A DNA stretch of 31,272 nt from a virus. This document shows positions 1 through 6,587 of this stretch, one piece after another. The position numbers and the translations under genes are program-made. Positions within the stretch are counted from its first letter, which is position 1, and every line of letters starts with the position of its first letter. The stretch spans positions 1 to 31,272 of IMG/VR virus record IMGVR_UViG_3300017738_000020. One strand, written 5' to 3'. Below the pieces are notes generated by a model that was given only the letters and a program-made list of their open reading frames with translations, searched no databases and was not told where the DNA came from.

Positions 1-1
1 C

Positions 2-217
2 TCTAAGGGGTTGGAAGAAAGAAAAAAAGGTGAGCGAGAAGGAAGAGATAGAATATTGGTCAAAGAAGTAGACCCAATGGTATCTAATGCTTTGCGTTGG
101 AATGATCTTACAGATGCACAACGCGCAGCGTGGACGCAATATAGAACAGATTTGCTTAATGTTCCACAGCAATCTGGCTTTCCAGACAATGTGACTTGGC
201 CCACTAAACCGGAGTAA
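2..217 (+). CDS. Tail assembly chaperone-like protein, C-terminal part (5'-partial)
   Basis: The frame is open to the left edge, so the gene start is outside the window; a TTG at 11 is the only internal start candidate and has no clear ribosome site. The visible 71 residues are a charged helix (ERKKGEREGRDRIL) followed by a segment rich in W, Y and P that ends in GFP...WPTKPE. That ending is typical of the short phage tail-assembly-chaperone-like domain (Phage_tail_APC type) often fused to, or beside, tail fibre genes. It ends three bases before the repeat-fibre gene. If the window is circular, this is the C-terminus of the gene starting at 30953. The family call is from residue pattern only. 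Confidence 0.55.
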   Translation, partial: SKGLEERKKGEREGRDRILVKEVDPMVSNALRWNDLTDAQRAAWTQYRTDLLNVPQQSGFPDNVTWPTKPE

Positions 218-220
218 TAG

Positions 221-2008
221 ATGTTAGGCTTTTCTCCATTAGCTTCTACTGCTCTTGCGGATAGTGGGGGAGTTGCATCTGTTGCATATAACTTAACGGC
301 AGATGCTGGGAGCTTTACGCTCACAGGGCAGACTTCTAATCTAAACGTAGGTCGTAATCTTGCTGCTGCTGTTGGGTCTTTCACTCTTACAGGGCAGACT
401 GCTGGCTTTGTTAAAGCGTTAAAAGTTGCAGGCGCGGCGGGCAGCTTTACGCTTACGGGTCAAACTGTTGGGCTTAATAAGGCTTTAAATTTAGCGGGTG
501 ATGCGGGGTCTTTTACTGCAACAGGGCAAACCGCTGACTTCGCTAAGGCTTTGAATGTAAGCGGTGGAACAGGCAGCTTTACGCTTACTGGGCAAGATGC
601 GGCCTTTGGAAATGCTTTTGTTTTTTCAGGCGGCACAGGGTCGTTTACATTAACAGGCCAAACAGCGGGTATGGTAAAAGCCCTTAATGTTTCTGGAGGC
701 ACAGGTTCATTCACCCTCACGGGACAAGCTGTAGATTTAGACAAGGCTGTGAATATTTCTGGTGGCACAGGTTCGTTTGCGCTTACGGGCCAGACTGCCA
801 ACTTTGAAAATGCTTACTTGTTTGCAGCGGCAACTGGATCGTTTGCCCTTACTGGTAGCGCGGTAGACTTTGGAATTGGAGAGGCATTTGGAACGGGGAG
901 CTTTGCGCTCACTGGTCAAGGCATTAATTTAAATAAGGCTGTCCGTATCTCAGCAGATGCTGGCAGCTTTACCTTGTCTGGACAAGCTGCTGTGCTTGAT
1001 CCAAACTTTGGCAACAAACTTATTGCTCAAGTTGGAAGCTTTGCGGTTACTGGGCAAGCTGCACAGATAACAAAAACAATGTCTGTTGATTTGGGCGCAG
1101 GGTCTTTTGCGCTGACAGGTCAAGCGGCAAGTATTGCAGCGGGTAAGCAGCTTACAGCAAGCACGGGATCGTTTAGTTTATCTGGGCAATCGGTAGATTT
1201 TAACAAACAGCTTAATGTAAGTGGCGGCACAGGATCGTTTACGCTCACTGGTCAGAATGCAAGCTTGGCTGCTGGTGCGTTGATTGCTGCTGGTGCTGGT
1301 ACGTTTACAACAAGCGGTCAAGATGTAAGCATTGCTGTTACTAGATTGCTTGAGGCTGGCGCGGGATCGTTTGGATTAACAGGCCAAGCTGTTACGATAA
1401 ATCGCACAATAAAAATGACTGCTGATGTCGGGGCGTTTACCCTGACGGGCCAAGATGCTGGCGTATTTATTGGAGAGATCTTTGAGACAGGCGCGTTTAG
1501 CCTGTCGGGGCAAACTGTTGGTTTAAACAAAGCTGTAAAACTATTGGCTGGCACTGGTTCGTTTACCTTGTCAGGGCAAGATGTTATATTTGATGCGGGC
1601 GCAAAGCTTATTGCTGACGTTGGTTCGTTTGCGTCAAACGGCCAAAACGTATCTCTTAAAAAATCTATTACTGAAAGCTTTGGCGCGGGGTCGTTTACCT
1701 TAACTAGTCAAGATGCTGGCTTAGCTCAAGCTAGAAACTATAACTTTACAGCAGATCATGGTTCGTTTGCCCTGACTGGGCAAAACGTTGTCTTTATAAA
1801 CGGCAAGTCCATTGTTGCGGATGTCGGAAACTTTGCCTTAACAGGACAGGGTTCTTCTCTAGTTTATATTAAGGCTATTGTTGCGGATCCCGATAGAGAT
1901 TTCCCTGCTGAAGCAATAATAGATGGCTCTATCTCTGACGCTTTAATTGATACAGAGTTCAATGAAGTTATAATTCACGATGATATAGTATTTGCAAATG
2001 TTGCTTAA
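221..2008 (+). CDS. Repeat-rich tail fibre/appendage-like protein (24 x ~22 aa)
   Basis: 595 residues starting at an ATG shortly after the previous stop. After a short N-terminal stretch (about residues 1-29) almost the whole protein consists of 24 imperfect tandem repeats with consensus GSFTLTGQxxxLxxAxxxxxgx, 20-25 residues each, most often 22. The regular alternation of small/hydroxyl and hydrophobic residues suggests a beta-solenoid or stacked beta-hairpin shaft. The last 50 residues (after about 545) are non-repetitive and acidic and could form a tip. Position after a tail chaperone-like gene and before a baseplate-like gene supports a virion appendage, possibly host-contacting. Repeats are conserved in protein more than in DNA. 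No catalytic motif is visible. An adhesive surface protein is the alternative reading. Confidence 0.65.
   Translation: MLGFSPLASTALADSGGVASVAYNLTADAGSFTLTGQTSNLNVGRNLAAAVGSFTLTGQTAGFVKALKVAGAAGSFTLTGQTVGLNKALNLAGDAGSFTATGQTADFAKALNVSGGTGSFTLTGQDAAFGNAFVFSGGTGSFTLTGQTAGMVKALNVSGGTGSFTLTGQAVDLDKAVNISGGTGSFALTGQTANFENAYLFAAATGSFALTGSAVDFGIGEAFGTGSFALTGQGINLNKAVRISADAGSFTLSGQAAVLDPNFGNKLIAQVGSFAVTGQAAQITKTMSVDLGAGSFALTGQAASIAAGKQLTASTGSFSLSGQSVDFNKQLNVSGGTGSFTLTGQNASLAAGALIAAGAGTFTTSGQDVSIAVTRLLEAGAGSFGLTGQAVTINRTIKMTADVGAFTLTGQDAGVFIGEIFETGAFSLSGQTVGLNKAVKLLAGTGSFTLSGQDVIFDAGAKLIADVGSFASNGQNVSLKKSITESFGAGSFTLTSQDAGLAQARNYNFTADHGSFALTGQNVVFINGKSIVADVGNFALTGQGSSLVYIKAIVADPDRDFPAEAIIDGSISDALIDTEFNEVIIHDDIVFANVA
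308..1890 (+). repeat. 24 tandem coding repeats, ~66 bp period
   Basis: In-frame repeats inside the fibre-like gene. Each begins with Gly-Ser/Ala-Phe and contains T/A-L-T/S-G-Q. Units 9 and 18 are shorter (20 aa); units 11, 22 and 24 are longer (24-25 aa). Synonymous positions differ widely between units (ggg agc ttt, ggg tct ttc, gga tcg ttt), so the array is old or selected against DNA-level recombination. No CCAGG/CCTGG site occurs between 221 and 2040, unlike much of the rest of the window. Confidence 0.85.
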
Positions 2009-2040
2009 ACTATTGTATTCAAGAAAAAAGGAATGAGGTT

Positions 2041-2364
2041 ATGACATTTTACATAAAGCAAAATGATACCAGGCCCATCTTATCAGCCACTCTAGTTAAT
2101 AGTGATGGCAGCGCCCCAGACTTAACTGGCTCTACTGTTGTGTTTAAGATGAGAAAGTATGGTGAATCTTCAACTAAAGTAGACGCATCCGCTACTGTAA
2201 CTGGAGCAACAACCGGGGCTGTTCAATATACCTGGTCTGCACCTAATACTGATACCGTTGGAAGCTATGAAGCTGAGTTCCAAGTAACCTTTTCTGGTGG
2301 TGGCATACAAACATATCCCAATAATAGATATATAGACGTTGAAATTGTGGACGATATAGCATGA
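2041..2364 (+). CDS. BppU N-terminal-like baseplate/tail protein
   Basis: 107 residues with AAAGGAATGAGGTT just before the ATG. The pattern IKQNDTRP, DLTGSTVVFKMR, GAVQYTWS, TDTVGSYEAEFQVTF and a closing YPNN motif is that of the small beta-sandwich domain known from the N-terminus of phage upper baseplate protein (BppU_N family). Here it stands alone, as in many marine and proteobacterial phages. The expected role is virion-associated, anchoring a fibre or receptor-binding component. It overlaps the next gene by four bases (ATGA). Alternative: a head fibre or decoration protein with the same fold. Confidence 0.6.
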   Translation: MTFYIKQNDTRPILSATLVNSDGSAPDLTGSTVVFKMRKYGESSTKVDASATVTGATTGAVQYTWSAPNTDTVGSYEAEFQVTFSGGGIQTYPNNRYIDVEIVDDIA

Positions 2365-2552
2365 CAAAACAAACTGTTGCCTCTGCACATAATAGAATTG
2401 ATGCTGTTGAGAAACAGTTAATAGCTATGAAGACTGAGATGGATATCCAATTCAAAGATTTGTTTAATCGTGTAAAGCGGCTTGAGGCTATTATGATTGC
2501 AACAAGTGCATTCATTATTGCTTTGCTTTTGCGAATGAACATGATGAGCTAA
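2361..2552 (+). CDS. Small coiled-coil protein with C-terminal membrane segment (XhlA/holin-like)
   Basis: 63 residues. Residues about 8-43 form an amphipathic heptad-like helix (HNRIDAVEKQLIAMKTEMD...LFNRVKRLEA). This is followed by one hydrophobic segment, IMIATSAFIIALLLRM, at about 44-59. The design (coiled coil plus tail anchor) is that of XhlA-type holin accessory proteins and some phage spanin-like proteins. It is first in a chain of membrane proteins leading to the amidase, joined by ATGA overlap to the gene before. The precise role (holin, antiholin or spanin) cannot be fixed from sequence. Confidence 0.5.
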   Translation: MTKQTVASAHNRIDAVEKQLIAMKTEMDIQFKDLFNRVKRLEAIMIATSAFIIALLLRMNMMS

Positions 2553-2555
2553 GTC

Positions 2556-3017
2556 ATGTTAGCTGAGTTAGCCGCAGCTAATGCAGCTTATTCTACAATC
2601 AAAAAGTTTGTGTCTAATGGCAAGGAGGTTAGTGATTTTCTCTCACCTCTTAAAAATCTTGTTGGCGCAGAAGAAGATCTAAGGGCAAGAGGCAATCGTA
2701 AGAAAGACGGTTTGTTTTCTAAGGTTATGGGCAAGTCTGCTGATGACTTTGATGAGTTCATTGCTTTGCAGCAGATACAAGAGCAACGAAAAGAATTAGA
2801 ATCTATCTGCCGTTTGTATGGCAAGCCCGGCACTTGGGATTCTTTCTTAGCTTTCGAGGCGAAGATGCGCGTTCAGCGAAAGAAGGAAGCTGAGCAAAGG
2901 CAGAAGCAAATAGCTGCTACAATTAAATATATTTCTTGGGGTGTAATTGCTTCATTAAGTATTGGCGGTTTTGCTGTTTTGTATTTCTTAACTGAATTTT
3001 TGAAGGGAATGAAATGA
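2556..3017 (+). CDS. Membrane-anchored hypothetical protein of the lysis region
   Basis: 153 residues starting MLAELAAANAAYSTIKKFV. The N-terminus is weakly hydrophobic and Ala-rich. A charged central helix region holds RKELESICRLYGKPGTWDSF, then a Lys/Glu/Gln-rich helix and a C-terminal transmembrane segment at about 127-147 (YISWGVIASLSIGGFAVLYF). Proteins with this arrangement (AANAAY... start, GKPGTWD motif) recur near lysis genes of marine podoviruses and myoviruses, but I know no proven function. The single C-terminal membrane anchor and its place between two other membrane proteins suggest a lysis or membrane-associated role. It overlaps the next gene by four bases. Confidence 0.5.
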   Translation: MLAELAAANAAYSTIKKFVSNGKEVSDFLSPLKNLVGAEEDLRARGNRKKDGLFSKVMGKSADDFDEFIALQQIQEQRKELESICRLYGKPGTWDSFLAFEAKMRVQRKKEAEQRQKQIAATIKYISWGVIASLSIGGFAVLYFLTEFLKGMK

Positions 3018-3220
3018 CAAAAGCTATGGATAAGATATTGGCATGGAAGATAATGCCGCGTGTTATGATGCTAGTAATGACGGTTATGTATATTCGTGTC
3101 ATAGAATGGTTTATGTCGCTGCCCCAGGATGTGGTCAGCACACAGGCTACCGCGCTCACAGCAACGGTCACAGGCGCTCTAACAGGTGCTTTTGCAGTAT
3201 GGGTTGGATCTGAGAAATGA
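3014..3220 (+). CDS. Small two-helix membrane protein, holin candidate
   Basis: 68 residues with two hydrophobic stretches: about 14-36 (MPRVMMLVMTVMYIRVIEWFMSL) and about 46-64 (TALTATVTGALTGAFAVWV). A short loop separates them, and the protein has a basic N-terminus and a charged C-terminal tip. Size, charge layout and location, ATGA-overlapped on both sides within the lysis cassette, fit a class II-type holin. The following gene is also holin-like, so the two may act as a holin/antiholin pair. Function is inferred from layout only. Confidence 0.45.
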   Translation: MTKAMDKILAWKIMPRVMMLVMTVMYIRVIEWFMSLPQDVVSTQATALTATVTGALTGAFAVWVGSEK

Positions 3221-3612
3221 TTGATAAGTTAATAGCTCCAGTAACTGGTCTTTTAGACAAGTTTATTCCAGATGCTGACGAGAAAGCAAAGCTCGCGCAC
3301 GAAATTGCCACGATGTCGGAACGACACGCGCAAGATTTGGCCCTCGCTCAGATACAAGTCAACGCAGCGGAGGCTGCAAGTGGAAGCACTTTTAAGGGTG
3401 GCTGGCGTCCTTTCATTGGTTGGGTCTGTGGGGTTGCTTTTGGTTGGCATTTTGTTGGTCAGCCTGTTACCCTTTTTGTCGTTGCACTAACAGGCACAGA
3501 CATCCCGGCGCTGCCTGAGTTTGATATGGGAACACTGCTCACGGTGCTTGGCGGCATGTTGGGAATTGGTGGTCTGAGGACATATGAAAAACAAAAGGGG
3601 CTAACGAAATGA
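3217..3612 (+). CDS. Holin of the 3TM / GTA_holin type
   Basis: 131 residues. The N-terminal amphipathic half (DKFIPDADEKAKLAHEIATM, then QDLALAQIQVNAAEAAS) precedes the hallmark GGWRPFIGWVCGVAF and a second hydrophobic stretch, PVTLFVVALTG. It then ends with TVLGGMLGIGGLRTYEKQKG. This combination (EA..GS.F..GWRP..GW.......LGG.LG..G.RT.EK) is the signature of the 3TM holin family first seen in gene transfer agents and many alphaproteobacterial phages. The expected role is a timed inner-membrane lesion that lets the amidase reach the cell wall. It overlaps the amidase start by four bases. Confidence 0.8.
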   Translation: MIDKLIAPVTGLLDKFIPDADEKAKLAHEIATMSERHAQDLALAQIQVNAAEAASGSTFKGGWRPFIGWVCGVAFGWHFVGQPVTLFVVALTGTDIPALPEFDMGTLLTVLGGMLGIGGLRTYEKQKGLTK

Positions 3613-4043
3613 GAGAGATCACAGAGATCATTATTCACTGCACTGCGACTAACTCCAAGTGGATGGCAAACAATCCTGTTGAGGATGTCGTTAAAGAGAT
3701 TACGCGCTGGCACGTTGAAGAACGGGGCTGGTCGGACTGTGGATACCATGCCGTTTGTCACCGCAATGGTGAGATAGGATACGCGCGGCCAATCAACAGA
3801 ACTGGCGCACATTGCCGAGGTAAAAATAAAGGCACGATTGGTGTAAGCCTGGTCGGTGGGCGTGGTTCTACAGCGGATGATGCGTTCTCAGATAACTTTA
3901 CGTCAGAACAAGCTGACGCCTTGCGCAATCTCATTGCAAAATACAAAAAAGAATTTCCTGGTATTGTTAAGGTTACTGGCCACAATGATTATGCAAGCAA
4001 GGCTTGCCCAGGGTTTAATGTAAAGGACCAGGGTTTAATGTAA
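3609..4043 (+). CDS. N-acetylmuramoyl-L-alanine amidase (T7 lysozyme type), altered C-terminus
   Basis: 144 residues, Amidase_2 fold. Zinc ligands are visible as His10 (IIIHCTAT), His125 (TGHNDY) and Cys133 (KACPGF). Catalytic Tyr46 (DCGYHAV) and Lys131 match T7 lysozyme Tyr46 and Lys128. It cleaves the muramoyl-alanine bond of peptidoglycan at lysis; T7 lysozyme also inhibits T7 RNA polymerase, but no such polymerase is visible here. The end is unusual: a perfect 20-bp tandem duplication (4008-4047) shifts the frame after FNVK, giving the tail DQGLM and a stop at 4041. Without one copy the protein would end NVKEWLDE with a stop at 4061-4063, which resembles the usual family ending. All catalytic residues lie before the change, so activity may persist. 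Confidence 0.88.
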   Translation: MREITEIIIHCTATNSKWMANNPVEDVVKEITRWHVEERGWSDCGYHAVCHRNGEIGYARPINRTGAHCRGKNKGTIGVSLVGGRGSTADDAFSDNFTSEQADALRNLIAKYKKEFPGIVKVTGHNDYASKACPGFNVKDQGLM

Positions 4044-4047
4044 AGGA
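4008..4047 (+). repeat. Perfect 20-bp tandem duplication in amidase 3' end
   Basis: Two adjacent identical copies of CCAGGGTTTAATGTAAAGGA at 4008-4027 and 4028-4047. Twenty is not a multiple of three, so the duplication causes the frameshift described for the amidase. It is either a recent slippage or duplication event, or an assembly artefact such as an unresolved short overlap. Confidence 0.95.
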
Positions 4048-4055
4048 GTGGCTCG

Positions 4056-4205
4056 ATGAGTAAAAAACGTGGATTGTGGGATAATATTCATGCTAAACGC
4101 CGAAGAATAAAAGAAGGTTCTAAAGAAAAAATGCGCAAGCCTGGTCAACCTGGTGCGCCTACTGCAAAAGCATTGCGTGATAGTGCTAAGAAAAAAATGA
4201 GGTGA
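4056..4205 (+). CDS. Small basic phage protein (49 aa)
   Basis: A 49-residue frame starting ATGAGTAAAAAACG, with AAAGGAGTGGCTCG upstream as ribosome site. The product starts MSKKRGLWDNIHAKRRRIK, continues EKMRKPGQPGAPTAKAL and is about one third Lys/Arg. Proteins with a GLW.NIH.KR.RIK...E.MRKPG..GAPT pattern are frequent short orphans in marine phages, usually near structural or lysis genes. This supports a real gene despite its length. Function is unknown; nucleic acid binding or a minor virion role is possible from charge alone. In the unduplicated amidase version, the amidase stop would overlap this start. Confidence 0.7.
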   Translation: MSKKRGLWDNIHAKRRRIKEGSKEKMRKPGQPGAPTAKALRDSAKKKMR

Positions 4206-4209
4206 TATA

Positions 4210-4329
4210 ATGCCATACGGAAAAGGTACATACGGGTCAAAGGTCGGTCGGCCATCGAAGGCAGACAAGAAAGATCCAAAATTAAAAAAGGCAGCAATGA
4301 AAAAAATGAAGGCAAAGAAGAAAGCTTAA
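4210..4329 (+). CDS. Small basic phage protein MPYGKGTYG-type (39 aa)
   Basis: A 39-residue frame with GAGGTGATATA before the ATG, following the previous gene by four bases. The product begins MPYGKGTYGSKVGRPSKAD and ends in a Lys-rich tail (KKMKAKKKA). The MPYGKGTYGSK.GRP start is a recurring short phage orphan, often paired with the preceding protein. It has an AT-hook-like GRP core with basic flanks, so DNA binding is conceivable but unproven. It is the last rightward gene before the convergent gap. Confidence 0.65.
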   Translation: MPYGKGTYGSKVGRPSKADKKDPKLKKAAMKKMKAKKKA

Positions 4330-4402
4330 CCGCTTGCAGCCTCTTTGCTCTTCTGGTTTATTGTTTCTGGGGTCAGTCTTTAAACATCTTCTCCAGAGGT
4401 TC

Positions 4403-4452
4403 ACGAACTGTGGTTGTTCGTTAAGTTAGGCTGGCCTCACGATCCAGGCTAA
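4403..4452. terminator. Possible weak bidirectional terminator in convergent gap
   Basis: The 119-base gap between the converging transcripts holds two imperfect hairpins. ACGAAC (4403-4408) pairs with GTTCGT (4416-4421) around a 7-nt loop. TTAGGCTGG (4426-4434) pairs with CCAGGCTAA (4444-4452) with one mismatch and overlaps the stop of the leftward gene. Neither is followed by a clear T-run, so intrinsic termination would be weak. I see no other feature in 4330-4448. Confidence 0.3.
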
Positions 4453-4841
4453 GTTATTTCCACCCAGTTTTTGCTGGCCCCACGACCAAACGCTGGCCTT
4501 ACTCGACCATCAACAAAATTTAAATCGTAAGCCTTTTGGGCCTTAGTAATCATATTAAAAGAAACACCTAGTTCGTTAGCCGCTTCACTTTTAGTGTAGC
4601 CGTTTTCTGCAAGGTGTTCGTAATGCTCTTTGCCATAACCCTTCGGGCCACCCAGCCAGTTCTTTGCTTTGGGCCAATCCACTCCATGCTTTTTAATAAG
4701 AAAGGTCAGCTGTGACGCGCTTGTGCCAAGTTTCCGCGCTCCCTCAGATCTTGAAAAACCTTTTTTCGCATGGCGTGTTAGGAATGCTTTACGTTCCTGG
4801 AATTGTTTAGCTAACAGATCTTGCCACTCTTTATCTAACAT
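4449..4841 (-). CDS. Two-repeat helix-turn-helix protein, unknown function
   Basis: 130 residues from the ATG at 4841, which lies inside the end of the previous gene (stop at 4833-4831) and has AAGGAAG nine bases upstream. A GTG three codons earlier is too close to that site. Two similar helix-turn-helix segments are visible: GFSRSEGARKLGTSASQLTFLIKKHGVDW (about 27-55) and YTKSEAANELGVSFNMITKAQKAYDLNF (about 81-108). They resemble homeodomain-like DNA-binding units found in phage and homing-endonuclease proteins. Last gene of the leftward operon. A transcription regulator or DNA-recognition factor is plausible; no catalytic motif is seen. Confidence 0.55.
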   Translation of the reverse strand: MLDKEWQDLLAKQFQERKAFLTRHAKKGFSRSEGARKLGTSASQLTFLIKKHGVDWPKAKNWLGGPKGYGKEHYEHLAENGYTKSEAANELGVSFNMITKAQKAYDLNFVDGRVRPAFGRGASKNWVEIT

Positions 4842-5601
4842 CTTTGCCACCTTCCTTTGCTTCGCGGTCTAGTAACTCAACACTCTTTTGATATGCCTTC
4901 GTGATTTCCTTAAAGTTTTTTTCTGACAATCTGTCAGTGTTTACTTTGTTCGCCTCGAGTAAACTATCCAGGCGTTCTTTGCGTTCTGCCGGGGTTGCCA
5001 GGGAACCATTCTGTTTTACGGTTGGCTTTTGATATTTGGCTATCAGCTGACAGAACAGAGTTTTAAACTCATCTTGCCCAGGCACAGGATCTTTGAACGG
5101 TGATTTATTGTGCAGCATGGTTTGCCAGGGAAGCGATTGCTCAAGGCTTTCCGCCGGCATCTCGGGCTCGGGCTCGGGTTCCAGGGGCGCAACGCTCATA
5201 TTAATGCTCGGCGGCTTAGCTTCCTTAAATGCATCGGCCTCTTCCTCAGAATAAACATCACCATGCAAGCCCACTAGCTTCAGAATGACGCGATCTTTTG
5301 CGCGTTTCTCAGCCATCGCAAACGGGTAGCTGTTCTTATTATTGTATGGCGCGGCCTCACCGATTGACCATTCTGTTTTATCGCCCAGGCGTCCAACCAC
5401 CATGATCGATGCAAGCTTCTTTTCCATGTCGCATTGGATTATTTCGGGCGGATCGAAAGTAATTCCCTGGTGCGCTGCAACTTTCTCCAGGGCTTTATGC
5501 AAAAGAACATAAGTTCCGTGGCAATCCCAGCCAGCTTGCCGGGATGTCATGCCAATATCTTTCAGAACCTTGCCTACATTTTCGGGTACGTTGTGTTTCA
5601 T
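4831..5601 (-). CDS. Putative single-strand annealing protein (Rad52/ERF-like)
   Basis: 256 residues. A compact N-terminal domain (about 1-125) has the pattern of phage recombinases: YVLLHKALEKVAAHQGI, a central beta region (EKKLASIMVVGRLGDKTEWSIGEA), then YPFAMAEKRAKDRVILKLVG and VYSEEEADAF. The A..KRA.DR.IL.L.G helix after a small beta sheet is shared by Rad52/ERF/Sak-type annealing proteins. The linker (about 130-160) is Pro/Glu-rich, followed by a helical C-terminus. Context agrees: Gp157 homologue upstream, RusA and an SSB-like protein elsewhere in the genome. The role would be annealing of complementary strands in recombination-dependent replication or concatemer formation. The start overlaps the upstream stop (ATGA). 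The family is inferred, not proven. Confidence 0.45.
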   Translation of the reverse strand: MKHNVPENVGKVLKDIGMTSRQAGWDCHGTYVLLHKALEKVAAHQGITFDPPEIIQCDMEKKLASIMVVGRLGDKTEWSIGEAAPYNNKNSYPFAMAEKRAKDRVILKLVGLHGDVYSEEEADAFKEAKPPSINMSVAPLEPEPEPEMPAESLEQSLPWQTMLHNKSPFKDPVPGQDEFKTLFCQLIAKYQKPTVKQNGSLATPAERKERLDSLLEANKVNTDRLSEKNFKEITKAYQKSVELLDREAKEGGKDVR

Positions 5602-5774
5602 TGATTACCTTCCTTTGGTCTAATCGGTGGTTTGATATTCGGGATTGGGGTTTCATCGTATTGAATGACGCATTGCATTGGCCCCAAAAGGTTAGCCTGA
5701 TATTTTTCTATAAAATCTGCGCATTCATCTGGTGAGGTAAATGCCAGCAAAACCAGCCAGGTTTTTTGTATCAT
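5598..5774 (-). CDS. Small hypothetical early protein (58 aa)
   Basis: A 58-residue frame that exactly fills the space between the Gp157 homologue and the annealing protein, with ATGA overlaps at both ends (start 5774, stop 5600-5598). This strongly supports it as a gene. The product is MIQKTWLVLLAFTSPDECAD... with a Pro-rich end (ETPIPNIKPPIRPKEG). The N-terminus is mildly hydrophobic, but the segment is too short and mixed for a confident membrane helix; a beta strand is as likely. Function unknown. Confidence 0.6.
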   Translation of the reverse strand: MIQKTWLVLLAFTSPDECADFIEKYQANLLGPMQCVIQYDETPIPNIKPPIRPKEGNQ

Positions 5775-6256
5775 TTTACCCTCATTGTTACGCCAGGGTT
5801 TCCGGGTACAACCTCAACGCCAGGAACAAACTCACCCTGATCGAGTTGCTTTTTAATTGTTGCCAGGTCTGGCTTGACCAGTGTTGTAACCAGCTGCTTA
5901 GGAACTGCGGCCTCATCTACAATCTTCACAGACCATCGAGGTTTCGTGCGGCTGATCGTTGCCAGGGGATGCTGCAACTTTTTTGTGCCTATAGCGTCCA
6001 GGAGATGACCCATGACTTGCGTTACTGCATCTTCCTTAGCTGCCATGCGTCGAGCGCGTTCAGTGTACTGTGCAGCCATTTCTTTAGAAGCCTGTTGAAA
6101 AGCTTTTGCATACATACGCTGTTGGATTAACTTGCTCATAATATCCATAGCATCGGTTTCACCGTCGAGAGTATCCAGGTATGTATCTTCATCATCCCCG
6201 CAGATCTCGCGGATGGTGTCGGCCATGCGGCGGATTTCTTCATAGTTGATTTGCAA
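5771..6256 (-). CDS. Siphovirus Gp157-like protein
   Basis: 161 residues. Start is a TTG at 6256 with GGAAGGAAAG upstream; the first in-frame ATG is ten codons later. An acidic N-terminus (LDTLDGETDAMDIMSKLI) is followed by a long helical region, AKAFQQASKEMAAQYTERARRM, and then TISRTKPRWSVKIVDEAAVP. It closes with IKKQLDQGEFVPGVEV...GVTMRVK. This succession is characteristic of the Gp157 family (PF05565), found beside ERF-type recombinases and SSBs in many phages. The molecular role is not settled; an association with DNA recombination or phage resistance has been proposed. It overlaps its upstream neighbour by 17 bases. Confidence 0.8.
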   Translation of the reverse strand: MQINYEEIRRMADTIREICGDDEDTYLDTLDGETDAMDIMSKLIQQRMYAKAFQQASKEMAAQYTERARRMAAKEDAVTQVMGHLLDAIGTKKLQHPLATISRTKPRWSVKIVDEAAVPKQLVTTLVKPDLATIKKQLDQGEFVPGVEVVPGNPGVTMRVK

Positions 6257-6587
6257 TTTTCTTTCCTTCCTCTGTAAGTGACCAAACGATTTCTAAGTTT
6301 CCGAATCTGTTTTTCCTTCTGATTTGTGTATCCTCAATCAAAAGCATTTCTTGCAATTCAGTCAACCTGGGCCTAATACTTAACACACTAAGCCCGGCAC
6401 GATGGCTAATTTCCTCACCATTTGCTGGTTTCTGAAGCCAGTAAAGAGATTGTAACGCCTGTTTTCTCCTGCCGGAAATTTTCCGGGCAACCTTGTGCGC
6501 TGCCGCTCGCTCAGTATCTGGGCCATTGCGGTGGTGCATTTTTTTTATGTTAATTTTAGCCAACATATTTCTAATGCTTCCGAGCAT
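6240..6587 (-). CDS. Winged-helix DNA-binding protein
   Basis: 115 residues with AGGAGGAAAAAA directly before the ATG. The C-terminal two thirds form a winged helix: ALQSLYWLQKPANGEEISHRAG (helices 1-2), LSVLSIRPRLTELQEMLLIED (recognition helix), and RRKNRFGNLEIVWSLTEEG (the wing). The SIRPRLTEL motif followed by a GN/GR...VW.LT wing recurs in short phage early proteins. The role is probably transcriptional control or DNA structural binding; effector and target are unknown. The N-terminal 40 residues are very basic with several His. Confidence 0.6.
   Translation of the reverse strand: MLGSIRNMLAKINIKKMHHRNGPDTERAAAHKVARKISGRRKQALQSLYWLQKPANGEEISHRAGLSVLSIRPRLTELQEMLLIEDTQIRRKNRFGNLEIVWSLTEEGKKIANQL

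Noticed and set aside
460-1554. Several leftward frames opposite the repeat gene, Pro/Val-rich with repeated VPPE-like motifs
   Set aside because: They are antisense images of the GSFTLTGQ repeats; no ribosome sites and no operon context.
308-1890. Regular repeats that could suggest CRISPR
   Set aside because: In-frame coding repeats of about 66 bp with diverged DNA and no spacer structure.
5741-6130. 129-codon + frame opposite Gp157
   Set aside because: Antisense of a recognised family member; Cys/Leu/Phe-rich shadow composition.
6472-6486. Palindrome CCGGAAATTTTCCGG
   Set aside because: Lies inside the winged-helix coding sequence; one copy only, so no support as an operator.
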